Assembly (NCBI GenBank): GCA_949987705.1
Contig: OX465282.1
Span: 82,262,070 to 82,326,069, forward strand
Length of the DNA stretch: 64,000 bases
Direction: 5' to 3'
Source of the DNA: Thereva unica
Taxonomy: Eukaryota > Arthropoda > Insecta > Diptera > Therevidae
Part shown: in pieces, positions 1 through 10,324 of the stretch
Position numbering within the stretch: the stretch's first letter is position 1
Layout: each line of letters opens with the position of its first letter
The notes under the pieces: model-generated
Databases searched by the model: none
What the model saw: only the letters and a program-made list of their open reading frames with translations
Told to the model about the DNA's origin: nothing
Translations under genes and position numbers: made by a program

Positions 1-895
1 CCCATGATTTGGGGTTTTGGTCAGTGATACTATGCAAATATTCTAGAGCGCCGTTGGATTGGGGATGATAGGCGGAAGTTTGTAGTTTTTTAATTTTTAG
101 GAGTTTGCATAGGCCCTTGAATAAGCCACTGAGAAAGTTGGTGCCCTGGTCGGTTACTATGCTTTTCGGTATCCCGTAGCGGGTAATAATTTGGTCAAAG
201 ACTATCTGCGCAACGGTTTCGGCTTCGGCGTTCGGGATAGCATAGCAATCTAGGAACTTGCTTAAGTTATCTTGAAATGTTAAGATGTACAGGTTTCCGG
301 AATTAGTAGTTTCTAGGGGTCCCACTATGTCGAGATATACCTTGTCGAATGGTCTTTCGGCCACGTCTGTGATTACCATCGGCATTTTGAGGGCCGGCGT
401 GGACTTATTTGTCTGACACTTTCTACATCTACGAATATACATATTTCCCTATGTCCCTGAGCATACGGATTCGTTTATATGTTTTGAGTACGCCCTGATG
501 TCCTCCGAAAGCGGAGTCATGATAGTCTTTCAGGATGGTGGCTATCTCTCCGGGATCTGTGATTACCGTGATTTTGGGCTTTTGATTAATTTCAGCCTCT
601 TGTGTGGGGTTTGTTTCGACTAATGTGTCCACAGGGTTCTGCGACATTGGGGATTCGGGTGAATTAGGTGGTTGGTTATCTGAGTGTTTGATACCGTTGC
701 CTTCGGGGGCAAGGCCTACATCTGTTACCTCAATTAGGGCCTCTTTTTCGGACGTACGATTGGGTCTTTCGCCTCGTGCTTGGGCCCGGGTGACTACGTT
801 GCATCTTTGGTTGTGGCCTCCTGGGGGAGGTTCTATGGGTGCGTGGACTACTGCTTTGACAGTGGAAGTTTGTTGAGCCTTAGTATCTTGCGGAA
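1..895 (-). pseudogene. Gypsy C: pol fragment (integrase end, degraded)
   Basis: Minus-strand remnant of a Gypsy pol related to, but clearly diverged from, the pol of Gypsy B at 6254-10324. Positions 1-430 match the integrase catalytic region and 430-650 the integrase zinc-finger segment, where the HDSAFGGHQG motif is readable. The frame breaks inside the HHCC region, apparently through a small deletion. The fragment stops at 895, exactly where the Gypsy B LTR begins, and resumes at 16163 with RNase H-region sequence. It is therefore the target into which Gypsy B inserted. It starts outside the window and is not functional. Confidence 0.85.
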
Positions 896-3061
896 TGTTA
901 TATAATTTTTTTTTGTATTATAACTTCGTACTGTGTTATTTACTATTTAGTTATATAATATTCCTTAATATGTTTAGTTAGTACCATTTACTCACTTATT
1001 TGTTTTTGTGTTCTTACCGTCCAGTAGCATTTAATTTTAAGCCGGTTATTGGGATACCATGAACGAGACGAAAACACTTTTTCTCCCGCTAATTAAAACT
1101 CGCAAATAAAAATCTCTTTTCTTATTTATTACGCTTTCTCAACTTAAATTTTTTTTTTTTTTCAATTATTATTATTTCAATTACTGTTAAACGTTACACG
1201 TCATTCCTTTTTTTTTTGCTTAGCTAAAATTTTTCCATTATTATTATTAGTTCAATAATTATTATTTCAATTACTGATAAACTTTACACGTACTTTTTCT
1301 TTTGCTTAACTAAAATTTTTCAATTATTATTATTTCAATTATTGATAAACTTTACACGTAACTTTCTTTTGCTTAACTAAAAATGTCAATTATTATTATT
1401 TCAATTGCTGATAAACTTTACACGCAATTTTTCTTTTGCTTAACCCAAATTTTTTCAATTATTATTATCTAATTGCTGATAAACTTTACACGTAATTTTT
1501 CCTTTGCATAACTAAATTTTTTTTGATTATTATTATTTCAATTATTGTTATTTCAATTACTGATAAACTTTACACGTAACTTTTCTTTTGCTTAACTAAA
1601 AATTTTCAATTATTATTATTTCAATTATTGATAAACTTTACGCGTAATTATTCTTTTGTTTAACCCAAATTTTTTCAATTATTATTGTTTCAATTGCTGA
1701 TAAACTTTACACGTAATTTTTCCTTTGCATAACTAAATTTTTTTTTGATTATTATTATTTCAATTATTGTTATTTCAATTACTGATAAACTTTACACGTA
1801 ACTTTTCTTTTGCTTAACTAAAAATTTTCAATTATTATTATTTCAATTATTGATAAACTTTACACGTAATTATTCCTTTGCTTAACCCACATTTTTTCAA
1901 CTATTATTATTTCAATTGCTGATAAACTTTACATGTAATTTTTTCTTTACTTAGCTAAAATTTTTCAATTATTATTATTTCAATTATTGACAAACTTTAC
2001 ACGTAATTATTCATTTGCTTAACCCACATTTTTTCAACTATTATTATTTCAATTATTGACAAACTTTACACGTAACTTTTCTTTCGCTTAACTAAAAATT
2101 TTCAATTATTATCATTTCAATTATTGATAAACTTTACACGTAATTATTCCTTTGCTTAACCCAAATCTTTTCCATTAATATTATTTCAATTGCTGATAAA
2201 CTTTACACGTGATTTTTCTTTTGCTTAACTAAAATTTTTCAGTTATTATTATTTCAATTATTGACAAACTTTACACGTAACTTTTCTTTTGCTTAACTAA
2301 AAATGTCAAACCGTGTTTTTTACTCCCGATTTTTACACTTTTTATTATGCACCGCCGCCGGGGGCCGTGTTTTTACAACGCTTTTAAGTTAAAATCTATC
2401 CACCGCCGCCGTTAAAATTCTAGACTAGACTCTTTAATTAAAATTCTTTCACTGCCGCCGCTCAAGGTTTCAACAATACTCTTTTCCCAAAAACGCCCGC
2501 TCGCGACCGTGGTTCTAACAACACTTGCTTAATTATGGATGCGCCCGCCGCCGCTAAAGGTTAGAACAACACTTGATTTTAAGAACATGGCGACGCGCCC
2601 GCCGCACTTGGCCGTTAAAACAACACTCAACTAAATTAAATTTTCACCCGCCGGTGGTGGCATGGAAAATTGTCCACCGGCTGGGAAAAACGCGCCCTTG
2701 AACTTTTTCCCACCTGCGCAACTTGCTTACCGCGCGTTTCTCACGCGGCGCATTGCAAGTTGCGCTGAATTATTGTTGGGTGGGTAAAGTTACGTTTTCC
2801 CAAATTAAGGCGAAAAGATAGCCCCTAGGAGATTTTACCGAACGTGGGAATCGTTGAGGGTTTTTGTTTTATGCAATCTCGCATATTTCGTGGACATGTG
2901 TGAAACATCTTTGCAGATTAAATTGTTCTTGAACTTCTCCCAACGTAACCCGATACCTTTGCTGATAAGGTATTGGGTTTTCGTTCGGTACTTGAGCTGG
3001 CGAGTCTCAGGGCATTTGTTTTGTTTAGGCTCTTTTTTTTTTTGAATTATTTTATGTAACA
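896..3061 (-). repeat. Gypsy B 3' LTR (2166 bp)
   Basis: Matches 12653-16162 once the insertion in that copy is removed. It starts TGTTATATAA and ends TTATGTAACA on the plus strand. The LTR is unusually long. It holds a tandem array of about 60-bp units (about 1150-2330), then a segment with recurrent CCGCCG motifs (about 2370-2690) interspersed with AT-rich stretches. As the LTR next to the antisense gene, it is the obvious candidate source of that gene's promoter. Confidence 0.93.
1150..2330. repeat. Tandem array inside the Gypsy B LTR
   Basis: About 18 degenerate units of roughly 55-70 bp. Each unit has an ATTATTATTTCAATT block, a GATAAACTTTACACGTAA block and a CTTTTGCTTAACTAAAA block. 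The same array is in the other LTR (about 14259-15410), so it belongs to the LTR and is not a separate satellite. A few units differ between the two LTRs by single bases or short indels. Confidence 0.9.
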
Positions 3062-3199
3062 CTCCTTGGGGGTGCCGAAAAGAACAAGGCGTCGTCGTGA
3101 AACAAAGGCGTCTTGTTCGTTTGAAATTCTTTGGTTTTGTTTACGTTGCCTTTTCTGGGGTGATAAGGGGCTCGAGATTTGTTCGTTTGTGGCATGTCT

Positions 3200-3205
3200 T
3201 CAGTT
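3200..3205 (+). promoter_or_regulatory. Initiator-like TCAGTT upstream of the antisense gene
   Basis: TCAGTT matches the arthropod initiator consensus and lies 23-28 bases before the first ATG (3228) of the plus-strand gene in Gypsy B. No TATA box was seen at the expected distance. It is one plausible start site; the adjoining LTR could also supply a start. Confidence 0.35.
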
Positions 3206-3227
3206 GCAGTTTAACGTCTGTGGCATT

Positions 3228-3959
3228 ATGAAGTAAGTTCCCTGGTAGATTTTTGTATTTAAATTTATTTAAAAAAATTTTTTCTATCTTGTTTTCAGCG
3301 ATTCAATGGAAAGATCCTTGTATGAGGAGGCGCACCACCAACGGGAGTTGGCCCGGGTGCTGAAAGAGAAGGCGAAGTTGGATAAGGAGGAGGCCTTCCA
3401 CCGGGCTTCGTTGGCCCGGGCTCAAAAGGACTTGGCCAGGATGAGGCGCCGTGCCCTCCGTGAACGGGGGGGGCAAAACGCTTCGTGGCGCGTGGCTTTT
3501 GGGAGACCCGTGCGGGGCGGTGGCGCGTCCTCTTGTTCTTGTTCCGGGTCCCGCGCTCCCCGGACCATGAGTCCCTGGGACCCCGTGGCTGATTTTACTA
3601 GGAGGAGGGCGGCGAATACTCCTTTGTACCCTCCTGACTTGTCGGACGACTCTGGCGGTTTCGATGATTGGACTGGTGGTTCTGTACGGGAGGAGAGCGC
3701 TCCCCGCCATGTGGGGCCCTGGAACCCCATTGCTGACGCCCTTGCATCGATGAGGGCTTTTGAAATTGACTCTCCCCGGACTGGGGGGAATAGCGGTAGC
3801 GGTGAGGACCCTCCCCGGACCGGGGGGAATAGCGGTAGCGGTGAGGACCCTCCCCGGACCGGGGGGGGCAACAGCACCTCCATAGAGAGAGCCCTCCCCG
3901 GACCGGGGAGGACAGCGGGGGCATCACCACCGTTTAGGACCCGGATGAATACTCTTTAA
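3228..3959 (+). CDS. Spliced antisense accessory protein of Gypsy B
   Basis: Gene on the strand opposite to gag-pol-env, between env and the 3' LTR. Exon 1 is only ATGAA (3228-3232). It is followed by a consensus donor GTAAGT, a 66-bp intron with a pyrimidine-rich tail, and an acceptor TTTTCAG ending at 3298. Exon 2 (3299-3959) continues in frame, giving about 220 residues; the second ATG at 3306 could also start it. The N-terminal ~55 residues are highly charged and helical (many E, K, R, A, L), suggesting a coiled coil. The C-terminal half is Pro/Gly/Ser-rich with three copies of an SPRTGGNSGSGED-like repeat. It is GC-rich compared with its surroundings, and AATAAA follows about 95 bases after the stop. 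I recognise no family. Its arrangement recalls antisense genes of some retroviruses, but that is analogy only. Confidence 0.6.
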
Positions 3960-4054
3960 CCGGCGAGTCCCACAACTCCTCCACCCCGGACAATCTTGAT
4001 TTGGATTCAGTCCGGGGATGGACAGAGTACCAAAAAAAAATGTATTGGTTCAAT

Positions 4055-4060
4055 AATAAA
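4055..4060 (+). terminator. Polyadenylation signal for the antisense gene
   Basis: AATAAA within CAATAATAAAAAAAA, 96 bases after the stop of the plus-strand gene. The placement supports a discrete plus-strand transcript ending before it enters env. Confidence 0.45.
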
Positions 4061-4291
4061 AAAAATTTTTTTGAATTCTTATCTTTTATTTTGTAGTTTG
4101 GTTTTTTTTTGTGTTTTTCTTTTGATTTAGGGTTGTTCTCTCTTCTCGTTTTTGCTTTCAGGTCTTTTGTTTCCAGGGCTTCGAAACGCTTGGGGAAGGT
4201 TTTTGTTTAGGTAGGTATTGTGGTACCGCCGCTGGGGCGTGCGGTAGTTAAGGGGTGGATAACGTTGTTGTTACCCATTCCGATGTTTCAT

Positions 4292-6223
4292 TTACTCTAG
4301 GCTTGTTGGGGCTCCCCTCCCGGGTTGTACTAGTTGTATACTGGTGACCCTGGGTAATGTGTGAGAGCGCCTGAGCGGCCTGTGTTCTGAGGTTTCTGCC
4401 GTGGCTGCGTTGTGTGTTGGTTCCGGTTGCATTGGGACCCCTACTGGAGCCATTTGGTCCTCGGAGGTGGTTGTCTCATCCGGAGGACTTGCATTTCCTG
4501 ACCTTCTGGCACATGCAGAGCGGGTTATGGCCGCTAAACCTGGCGTGCATTTGTAGAAAGTGTACCCTATGAGTATCAGTAAAAGGGTGCCACTGAGCGA
4601 GATGGCGGCTGTGGAATGGGTGTGAGTGCGTTCCCATGTTAGGTGATTCAACTGCGAGTAGATATCCTGCAGGGGCTTGGTGCCTTCCTGGATAATCTTG
4701 TTCGTATCGTCACCTGTAAGTAGTCTTATGGTATTATTGGAGGTTATCGATGGTGCTCCTAGGTTGTAGGTGCTAAAGTTAGTTTCTTTCATTACCGGAA
4801 AGTAGGGTGCGTGCACCACTCGACTGGTTTGGGTTGCTAAGCCGTTGTATAATATCGTTCTGTCCCCCGTCTTTACTTGGCAAGGTGCGTTTAATTGGAG
4901 CATTCCTTGTTGGGTTGCAAGGACTTCGTGGACCATTTTATTGCAGGTGATTTTGAATTTGGTTGGAGAGATGAGCGAATATAGCCAGGTGTTGGGAGGG
5001 GTTAATTTCATCAGCACGTTATGTGGTGGTTCCTGTAACTTCGTTGGACAGTTTATTCCCTCCTCTAGGGGGTTATGGAGGAGCCTTATGGCACACTCTT
5101 GGGTTGCGGGGTATTGTGTAAATGGGACCCGTAATGGCCCCACATATGTATTGCTTTCCAGATTTCCCGTAACTTTGTAAAAATATTTTGTGTCCGTCTG
5201 GACGAAGAGTGCAAAATGCTGGGATTTAAAGTCGGATGCCAAATATGAATATGGTATGTCTGGTACTACCGAATGTCCCGATTTGGTAAGGACGGGGAAG
5301 CACCTGATTTGGTGATATTGCATTTTAGGAATATCTAAGACGGGTAGGGTTATTTTTATTACTAGTTTATCTGTAATTATATGAGACTGCAGTCGGGTTG
5401 TTTGTTGCAAGAGGGGCAAACAGTCTTCGCACTCAGGGTGAGTCTTACGGTATACCTTCGCTAGGGACGACTCGGATATTAATAGGGGGTGTATTTTATT
5501 ATTCTTACTAGCTATCATTATATCTAGAATGGTTCTTTGACGGGACTCGATTTCCAGCACTAAGAATAGGATGTTTGAGACTATTCCCTGTCTTATTTGG
5601 GATTTTACCACCCCTTCTATTGCATTGTCCAGATTTTTTACCTGACTTGTAATATTTCTTTGTTGCTCTAGCAGGACGGCTAGGGGTTTTTGGATTTCCC
5701 TTAGGGTGTTGTTGACAACCGTAATCTGCAGCTTTTCCAGTTCATTCAGGGCTTTTTGGTTAGTTTCCAGCTCTCCTAACCGGCTGTAGACTTCTTCTTC
5801 GTTATTGGCGTCCATGGTCCCAAATAGTAGGTGTAGGGCATGTCCGATGCCGTCAAATAGGGATCGTTTGGATCGCTTGGGGGGAACCAGTTCCCTAATA
5901 GTTTGGGTGCGCTGCTTTATGTGACTTATTGTTGAATGTATAATTATCTGCTGGGCTCGGCATGTTGCAGAGCCGTCACCAGCGCATAGCAGGCGTACCG
6001 CTTCCTCGGCTTGTTCGGCTAATGCCGTGTGTACGCTTAGTTCGTGGAGATCCAGTTCAGTTAGTAAGTTCCACTCATGATGGTAAAGCCATAAGTCTCC
6101 TAGAAGTTCATAGAGTACCCCGTTCGTTTTTATTGGGGTGATGGTGTATGGCAAGGGCTCGGCCTCGCTTGCGGTCATTCGCAGGATTAGTAGTAATGGT
6201 AGCGTCCACATTTTGCGCTGCAA
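4292..6223 (-). CDS. env: Gypsy B envelope glycoprotein (F-type)
   Basis: 643 residues, uninterrupted. It has an N-terminal signal peptide (about residues 1-21), then an ectodomain with a furin-type site RSKR followed at once by a hydrophobic stretch SLFDGIGHALHLLFG. This is the hallmark of the fusion peptide in errantivirus envelopes, which belong to the baculovirus F-protein family. A heptad-rich region follows the fusion peptide. A transmembrane segment lies near residues 535-557, with a cytoplasmic tail of about 85 residues rich in Pro, Thr and Glu. It starts 30 bases after the pol stop and was presumably made from a spliced RNA, although no splice sites were assigned. Full length suggests recent function. 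Confidence 0.92.
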   Translation of the reverse strand: MQRKMWTLPLLLILRMTASEAEPLPYTITPIKTNGVLYELLGDLWLYHHEWNLLTELDLHELSVHTALAEQAEEAVRLLCAGDGSATCRAQQIIIHSTISHIKQRTQTIRELVPPKRSKRSLFDGIGHALHLLFGTMDANNEEEVYSRLGELETNQKALNELEKLQITVVNNTLREIQKPLAVLLEQQRNITSQVKNLDNAIEGVVKSQIRQGIVSNILFLVLEIESRQRTILDIMIASKNNKIHPLLISESSLAKVYRKTHPECEDCLPLLQQTTRLQSHIITDKLVIKITLPVLDIPKMQYHQIRCFPVLTKSGHSVVPDIPYSYLASDFKSQHFALFVQTDTKYFYKVTGNLESNTYVGPLRVPFTQYPATQECAIRLLHNPLEEGINCPTKLQEPPHNVLMKLTPPNTWLYSLISPTKFKITCNKMVHEVLATQQGMLQLNAPCQVKTGDRTILYNGLATQTSRVVHAPYFPVMKETNFSTYNLGAPSITSNNTIRLLTGDDTNKIIQEGTKPLQDIYSQLNHLTWERTHTHSTAAISLSGTLLLILIGYTFYKCTPGLAAITRSACARRSGNASPPDETTTSEDQMAPVGVPMQPEPTHNAATAETSEHRPLRRSHTLPRVTSIQLVQPGRGAPTSLE

Positions 6224-6253
6224 TTAGATTATAAATAGGAGATTAGTTTGGGC

Positions 6254-9200
6254 TTAAAGTTGGGTTTTATTTTCATAAAACGGTTTCAAGCGGTTATTAT
6301 GAACGGTGACCAATCTCCTATTTATTTTGATGGTGGTGTTTACAGCGCTTGGAACTGAAACTACTGTATAGGGCCCGACCCAGATTTGGGATAATTTATG
6401 CTTCCGGGCTTCATTACGTAGGAGGACTTTATCCCCTACGTGAAGTGTGAGCGGGCGTACGTTTCCATCATAATATGCTTTGGAGCGGTTCTTGCTGGCA
6501 AGTAGGTTCTTGCGGGCTAGGGCATAGGACTTTTGCAACTTATATCGGAGTTGATGGTAATAACTCTCGTGGTTGTAAAGTGGCTCCGGGTTGCGTTTAA
6601 GGTTGGACGGGACGTCGGCAATGAAACCATATAGGCAGTCCATGGGGGTAAGTTTGGTCCCCTCGTGTACGCTATTATTGTACACGAACGCTGCCGTGCG
6701 CAGAAACTGGTCCCAATTGTTTGGGCTCTCATCTACTATGGTACGTAGGTACTCGATCAGAGGTCTATGAGCTCGTTCTAGCGCGCCATTGGATTGTGGG
6801 TGGTAGGCTGAGGTCTGAAGTTTTTTAACTTTTAGGAGCCTACACACGCCCTTGAAGAGGTCACTCAGGAAATTTGATCCCTGGTCGGTGACTATTTGTT
6901 TGGGTATGCGATAGCGCGTGACGATTTCGTCGAAGAAAATTTGTGCTATCGTTTGGGCTTCCCCATTGGGAATGGCATACCAGTCGACGAATTTTGTCAG
7001 GTTATCCTGGAAGGTTAGGATGTATTTGTTTCCGGAATGGGTTTCTTCCAGGGGACCTACTACGTCTAAATAGACTTTTTCGAAGGGCTTTTCTGCTATG
7101 TCTGTAATAACCATGGGCATTCGGAATTGTCTAGAGGCCTTCATGGTTTGACATTTCTTGCACCTTCTTATGTAGCGGGTGATATCGCGAAACATGTGTC
7201 TCCACCAATATTTACGACGTACGCGATTATATGTCTTAACGACTCCCTGGTGTCCGCCGAAAGGGGAGTCGTGGTAGTCTTTTAGTATTGTAGTGATTTC
7301 TTCGGGACTTGTAATCACTTCAACTTTCCTTCGTAGCTCGCTGGAGCTATCTTTGGAGGCTTCGACGGGTTGTGGAATTTCCGTTTCAAGGTCTGTTTCT
7401 TTAGGCCCTTCGTCGATATTGGGGGCTTCTGCAGTTGGAACGAGTTCATCTTTTTCCTCATCCTGCATTTTTTGTGCCTGAGCCCTAGTGACCACGTTGC
7501 ATTGTTTCGGTCGTTCACTAGGAGGCAATGTATTCCCGTTTCTCTCGGGTGATATAGTTAGGGGTTCACCGGGTTGGTGAATTAGAGCTTCCACCTTGAA
7601 GGTATTGGGCTCTTCCGCTCTTTGGGGAATCCGGCTGAGAGCATCAGCATTCGTATTGTATTTACCCGGTTTATACTCAATTTGGTAATCGTATTCGGAC
7701 AATTTATGGTGAAACCTAACGAGTCGAGTTGTGGGGTCCTTGACGTTGAAGACTCCCTTAAGAGGTTTATGGTCTGTATAGACCGTAAACTTTCGACCCA
7801 TCAAATAACACCTGAAGTTTTTAACAGCCCATACTATGGCTAGCAGCTCCTTTTCGACGGTGGAGTAATTGCGCTCCGCCTTGTTTAGAGTGCGACTTGC
7901 ATAAGCTATGGGTTGGTCTTGGCCTACGATTCCTTGAGAGAGCACTGCTCCGAGTGCCTCACTGCTGGCGTCCGTTGTTAGATTGAACGGTTTTTCGAAA
8001 TCAGGGTATATCAGCAGTGGTGGGGAGACTAAAGAACGCTTCACCGTTTGAAATGCTTCCTCGCATTTTGGCGTCCATGAGAATTTCACGCCCTTTCTTA
8101 GCAAATTGGTTAGGGGGCGTACGATCTTAGAAAATTCTGGGATGAATTTTCTATAGTAGTTGGCAAGGCCCAAGAAGGACTGGACTTGCCTGACGGTACG
8201 GGGCGCCGGGAAGTTTTGGACACACTCCGTTTTTCTGGGGTCTGGTAGGGCTCCCTTTTCAGAGCATACATGACCCAGGTAGACTACTTCCTTTTTCAAA
8301 AATTGACATTTCTCCGGTTGCAATTTGAGGTTGTTTTCCCTCAACCGGTCGAATATGCGTCGCAGTTTGGAATTATGGTCCTCAAGGTTCTTACCATAGA
8401 TGACTATGTCATCTAGGTAGACGAAGCATTCGAGGCCTTGTAGACCAGTAAGGACATAATTCATTAGTCGCTGAAACGTAGCCGGGGCACCTTTTAACCC
8501 GAACGGCATACGTTTGAACTCATAATGGCCATAGTTCGTGCTAAAGGCCGTCTTGGGGCGATCCTGTGGTTCCACTAGTACCTGGTGGTAACCACTGGCC
8601 AAGTCGAGGGTAGAGAAGTATCTCGAGTGACCGAGCTGGTCTAGGATGTCCTCGATTCTTGGTAAGGGATACGCATCACCTATTGTCTTTTCATTAATTT
8701 TGCGGAAATCCACTACTACGCGCCATTTTTTCTCACCGTCGGGGCCCGGTTTTTTCGGTACCACTAGTAGGGGTGAGTTCCACGGACTTTTACTGGGTTG
8801 AACAATATCGTTGTCCAACATTTCTTCTAATTGGTCATTGATGACTTGTCTCTGAGTTTCCGGTAGTCTATACATTTTTTGATTAATGTATTGGTCGTAG
8901 ACCATGGGGATTTCGTGTCTTAGAGCTTCCGTGTAGGTTAGCTTGTCCCCTTTTAAATGGAATATGTCGGCATATTCATAACAAAGATCCCGTATGGACC
9001 GCTTCTCGTCGGCCGTTAGAGGGTGGTCGAGGCTGAGTTCCTCGTCTAGCTGTTTGAAGCGCGTTTCACGCTCAAGGTCCGGATCCTCTTGGTCCGGGAA
9101 TATGTATCGTAGATGACGGATGGAATCGATTTCCTTTTCATTCGTTCCCAACTTCACTTTTGCCCTTTTTCCCTGGGGTATACCTTGCGGGATTGCACCA

Positions 9201-10324
9201 TTATTGGGTATACTTTGGAGCCTTGCGTTAGATGACGATGGGGTACTGGCGTTCCTGAGACCGTCTGGTTCAGAGCCTGTAGGATACTCACATACGTCAT
9301 TAGCATTCGTTGGAGGCTTAGGGTTGTTGTTAGAGGCTAGGTGAATAGTCGTGTAGTCTTTGATTGGGGCGAGCGTAAGGGATAGGCTCGCCAGGACTAC
9401 TGGTTGGGTGTTAACGTTGATGAGACCAACATACACTGTTTTCGTTCCAGCTGGCAAGAGGGAATTGGCGAGGAATACTCCTTCGCTCGGCTCGTAAGAT
9501 TCACAGAGCATTTCCTCCTCTAATCTTAGGGGAATGGGGACCACCATTTGAGACCGGCTTGGTAGGCGAATGGATTTCTCCAATGCCACGTTATATTTGC
9601 CTGAATTGGCCTCATAGTCGTTGGAGTTGTTTTCCAACCTTGAACCATCTAGAGATAGGCAGCTGGTATTCCTCTCTGAGGCTTCCTGGGAGACACCACC
9701 GGGGTTTATCTCGGCTACTACGAGTTGAGATTCCCTAGTTTGGGTTTGCTCCTGCTGCTCTCTAGTGTTTGACTTGGCGGATCCATTGCGTAATGGAATT
9801 GCAATTTCTACTGGGTTGATTTCCGTGCGAGGAAATCGCAGTGTTTGGTTTGGGCCTTCGACGTTACAGTTTTTGGAAAGAAAGTCGTTTCCTAACAGAC
9901 CATCGTTAGGAATTTCTTGTGTATTTTGCACAATTTGGAAGGTGCATGGGAGGGGGGTGTTTAGAATGATGTTCCCCTGACAGCTCCCTAATGTTTGTCC
10001 TTTGCCGTATGGCGTTTCTAGTGTACATCTTTTAGTGGGATCTGGTAAGTTGGGATCCTTTAGTTTTTTATGTTTTAGTATACTGACCTCAGCGCCGGTG
10101 TCCACTGCCAGGTCGGCTTTGCCGTTAAGGCTTATATCTAGAGGAAGAGTGACGAGTGGAACACTTGGTTCGGGTGCATGAGGCCCCCCTTTGGTAATAT
10201 TTTGAGGATTTATTGTCGGGCCGGGGTTTCTTGGTCCGACTGCGGGGAGTTTCCCGCTTGTTGTGATTCCCAGCGCTGTCTTTGATGACAGTCGTCTACT
10301 TGGTGACCACGTCTGTGGCAGAAA
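6254..10324 (-). CDS. pol: Gypsy B pol polyprotein
   Basis: Open from about 10324; the first methionine is at 10105 inside the protease motif DTGAEVS, so the true start lies upstream and synthesis is by fusion to gag. Domains in order are aspartic protease (DTGA), reverse transcriptase (RMPFGLKGAPATFQ and the catalytic box YLDDIVIYG), RNase H (TTDASSEALGAVL, YTDHKPL), integrase zinc finger (HDSPFGGHQG...CKKCQ) and the integrase catalytic core (LDVVGPL, TDQGSNF, ALERAHR). The pol frame is -1 relative to the gag frame, with the two overlapping at about 10210-10324. The reading frame is intact for more than 1280 codons. Confidence 0.93.
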   Translation of the reverse strand, partial: FLPQTWSPSRRLSSKTALGITTSGKLPAVGPRNPGPTINPQNITKGGPHAPEPSVPLVTLPLDISLNGKADLAVDTGAEVSILKHKKLKDPNLPDPTKRCTLETPYGKGQTLGSCQGNIILNTPLPCTFQIVQNTQEIPNDGLLGNDFLSKNCNVEGPNQTLRFPRTEINPVEIAIPLRNGSAKSNTREQQEQTQTRESQLVVAEINPGGVSQEASERNTSCLSLDGSRLENNSNDYEANSGKYNVALEKSIRLPSRSQMVVPIPLRLEEEMLCESYEPSEGVFLANSLLPAGTKTVYVGLINVNTQPVVLASLSLTLAPIKDYTTIHLASNNNPKPPTNANDVCEYPTGSEPDGLRNASTPSSSNARLQSIPNNGAIPQGIPQGKRAKVKLGTNEKEIDSIRHLRYIFPDQEDPDLERETRFKQLDEELSLDHPLTADEKRSIRDLCYEYADIFHLKGDKLTYTEALRHEIPMVYDQYINQKMYRLPETQRQVINDQLEEMLDNDIVQPSKSPWNSPLLVVPKKPGPDGEKKWRVVVDFRKINEKTIGDAYPLPRIEDILDQLGHSRYFSTLDLASGYHQVLVEPQDRPKTAFSTNYGHYEFKRMPFGLKGAPATFQRLMNYVLTGLQGLECFVYLDDIVIYGKNLEDHNSKLRRIFDRLRENNLKLQPEKCQFLKKEVVYLGHVCSEKGALPDPRKTECVQNFPAPRTVRQVQSFLGLANYYRKFIPEFSKIVRPLTNLLRKGVKFSWTPKCEEAFQTVKRSLVSPPLLIYPDFEKPFNLTTDASSEALGAVLSQGIVGQDQPIAYASRTLNKAERNYSTVEKELLAIVWAVKNFRCYLMGRKFTVYTDHKPLKGVFNVKDPTTRLVRFHHKLSEYDYQIEYKPGKYNTNADALSRIPQRAEEPNTFKVEALIHQPGEPLTISPERNGNTLPPSERPKQCNVVTRAQAQKMQDEEKDELVPTAEAPNIDEGPKETDLETEIPQPVEASKDSSSELRRKVEVITSPEEITTILKDYHDSPFGGHQGVVKTYNRVRRKYWWRHMFRDITRYIRRCKKCQTMKASRQFRMPMVITDIAEKPFEKVYLDVVGPLEETHSGNKYILTFQDNLTKFVDWYAIPNGEAQTIAQIFFDEIVTRYRIPKQIVTDQGSNFLSDLFKGVCRLLKVKKLQTSAYHPQSNGALERAHRPLIEYLRTIVDESPNNWDQFLRTAAFVYNNSVHEGTKLTPMDCLYGFIADVPSNLKRNPEPLYNHESYYHQLRYKLQKSYALARKNLLASKNRSKAYYDGNVRPLTLHVGDKVLLRNEARKHKLSQIWVGPYTVVSVPSAVNTTIKINRRLVTVHNNRLKPFYENKTQL

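Noticed and set aside
1150..2330. A CRISPR array or centromeric satellite in the LTR repeats
   Set aside because: Units are degenerate and contiguous without unique spacers, and they lie symmetrically in both LTRs of a retroelement.
2835..3062. Short frames at the ends of both Gypsy B LTRs
   Set aside because: They occur in both LTRs and have no similarity to known proteins; treated as chance.
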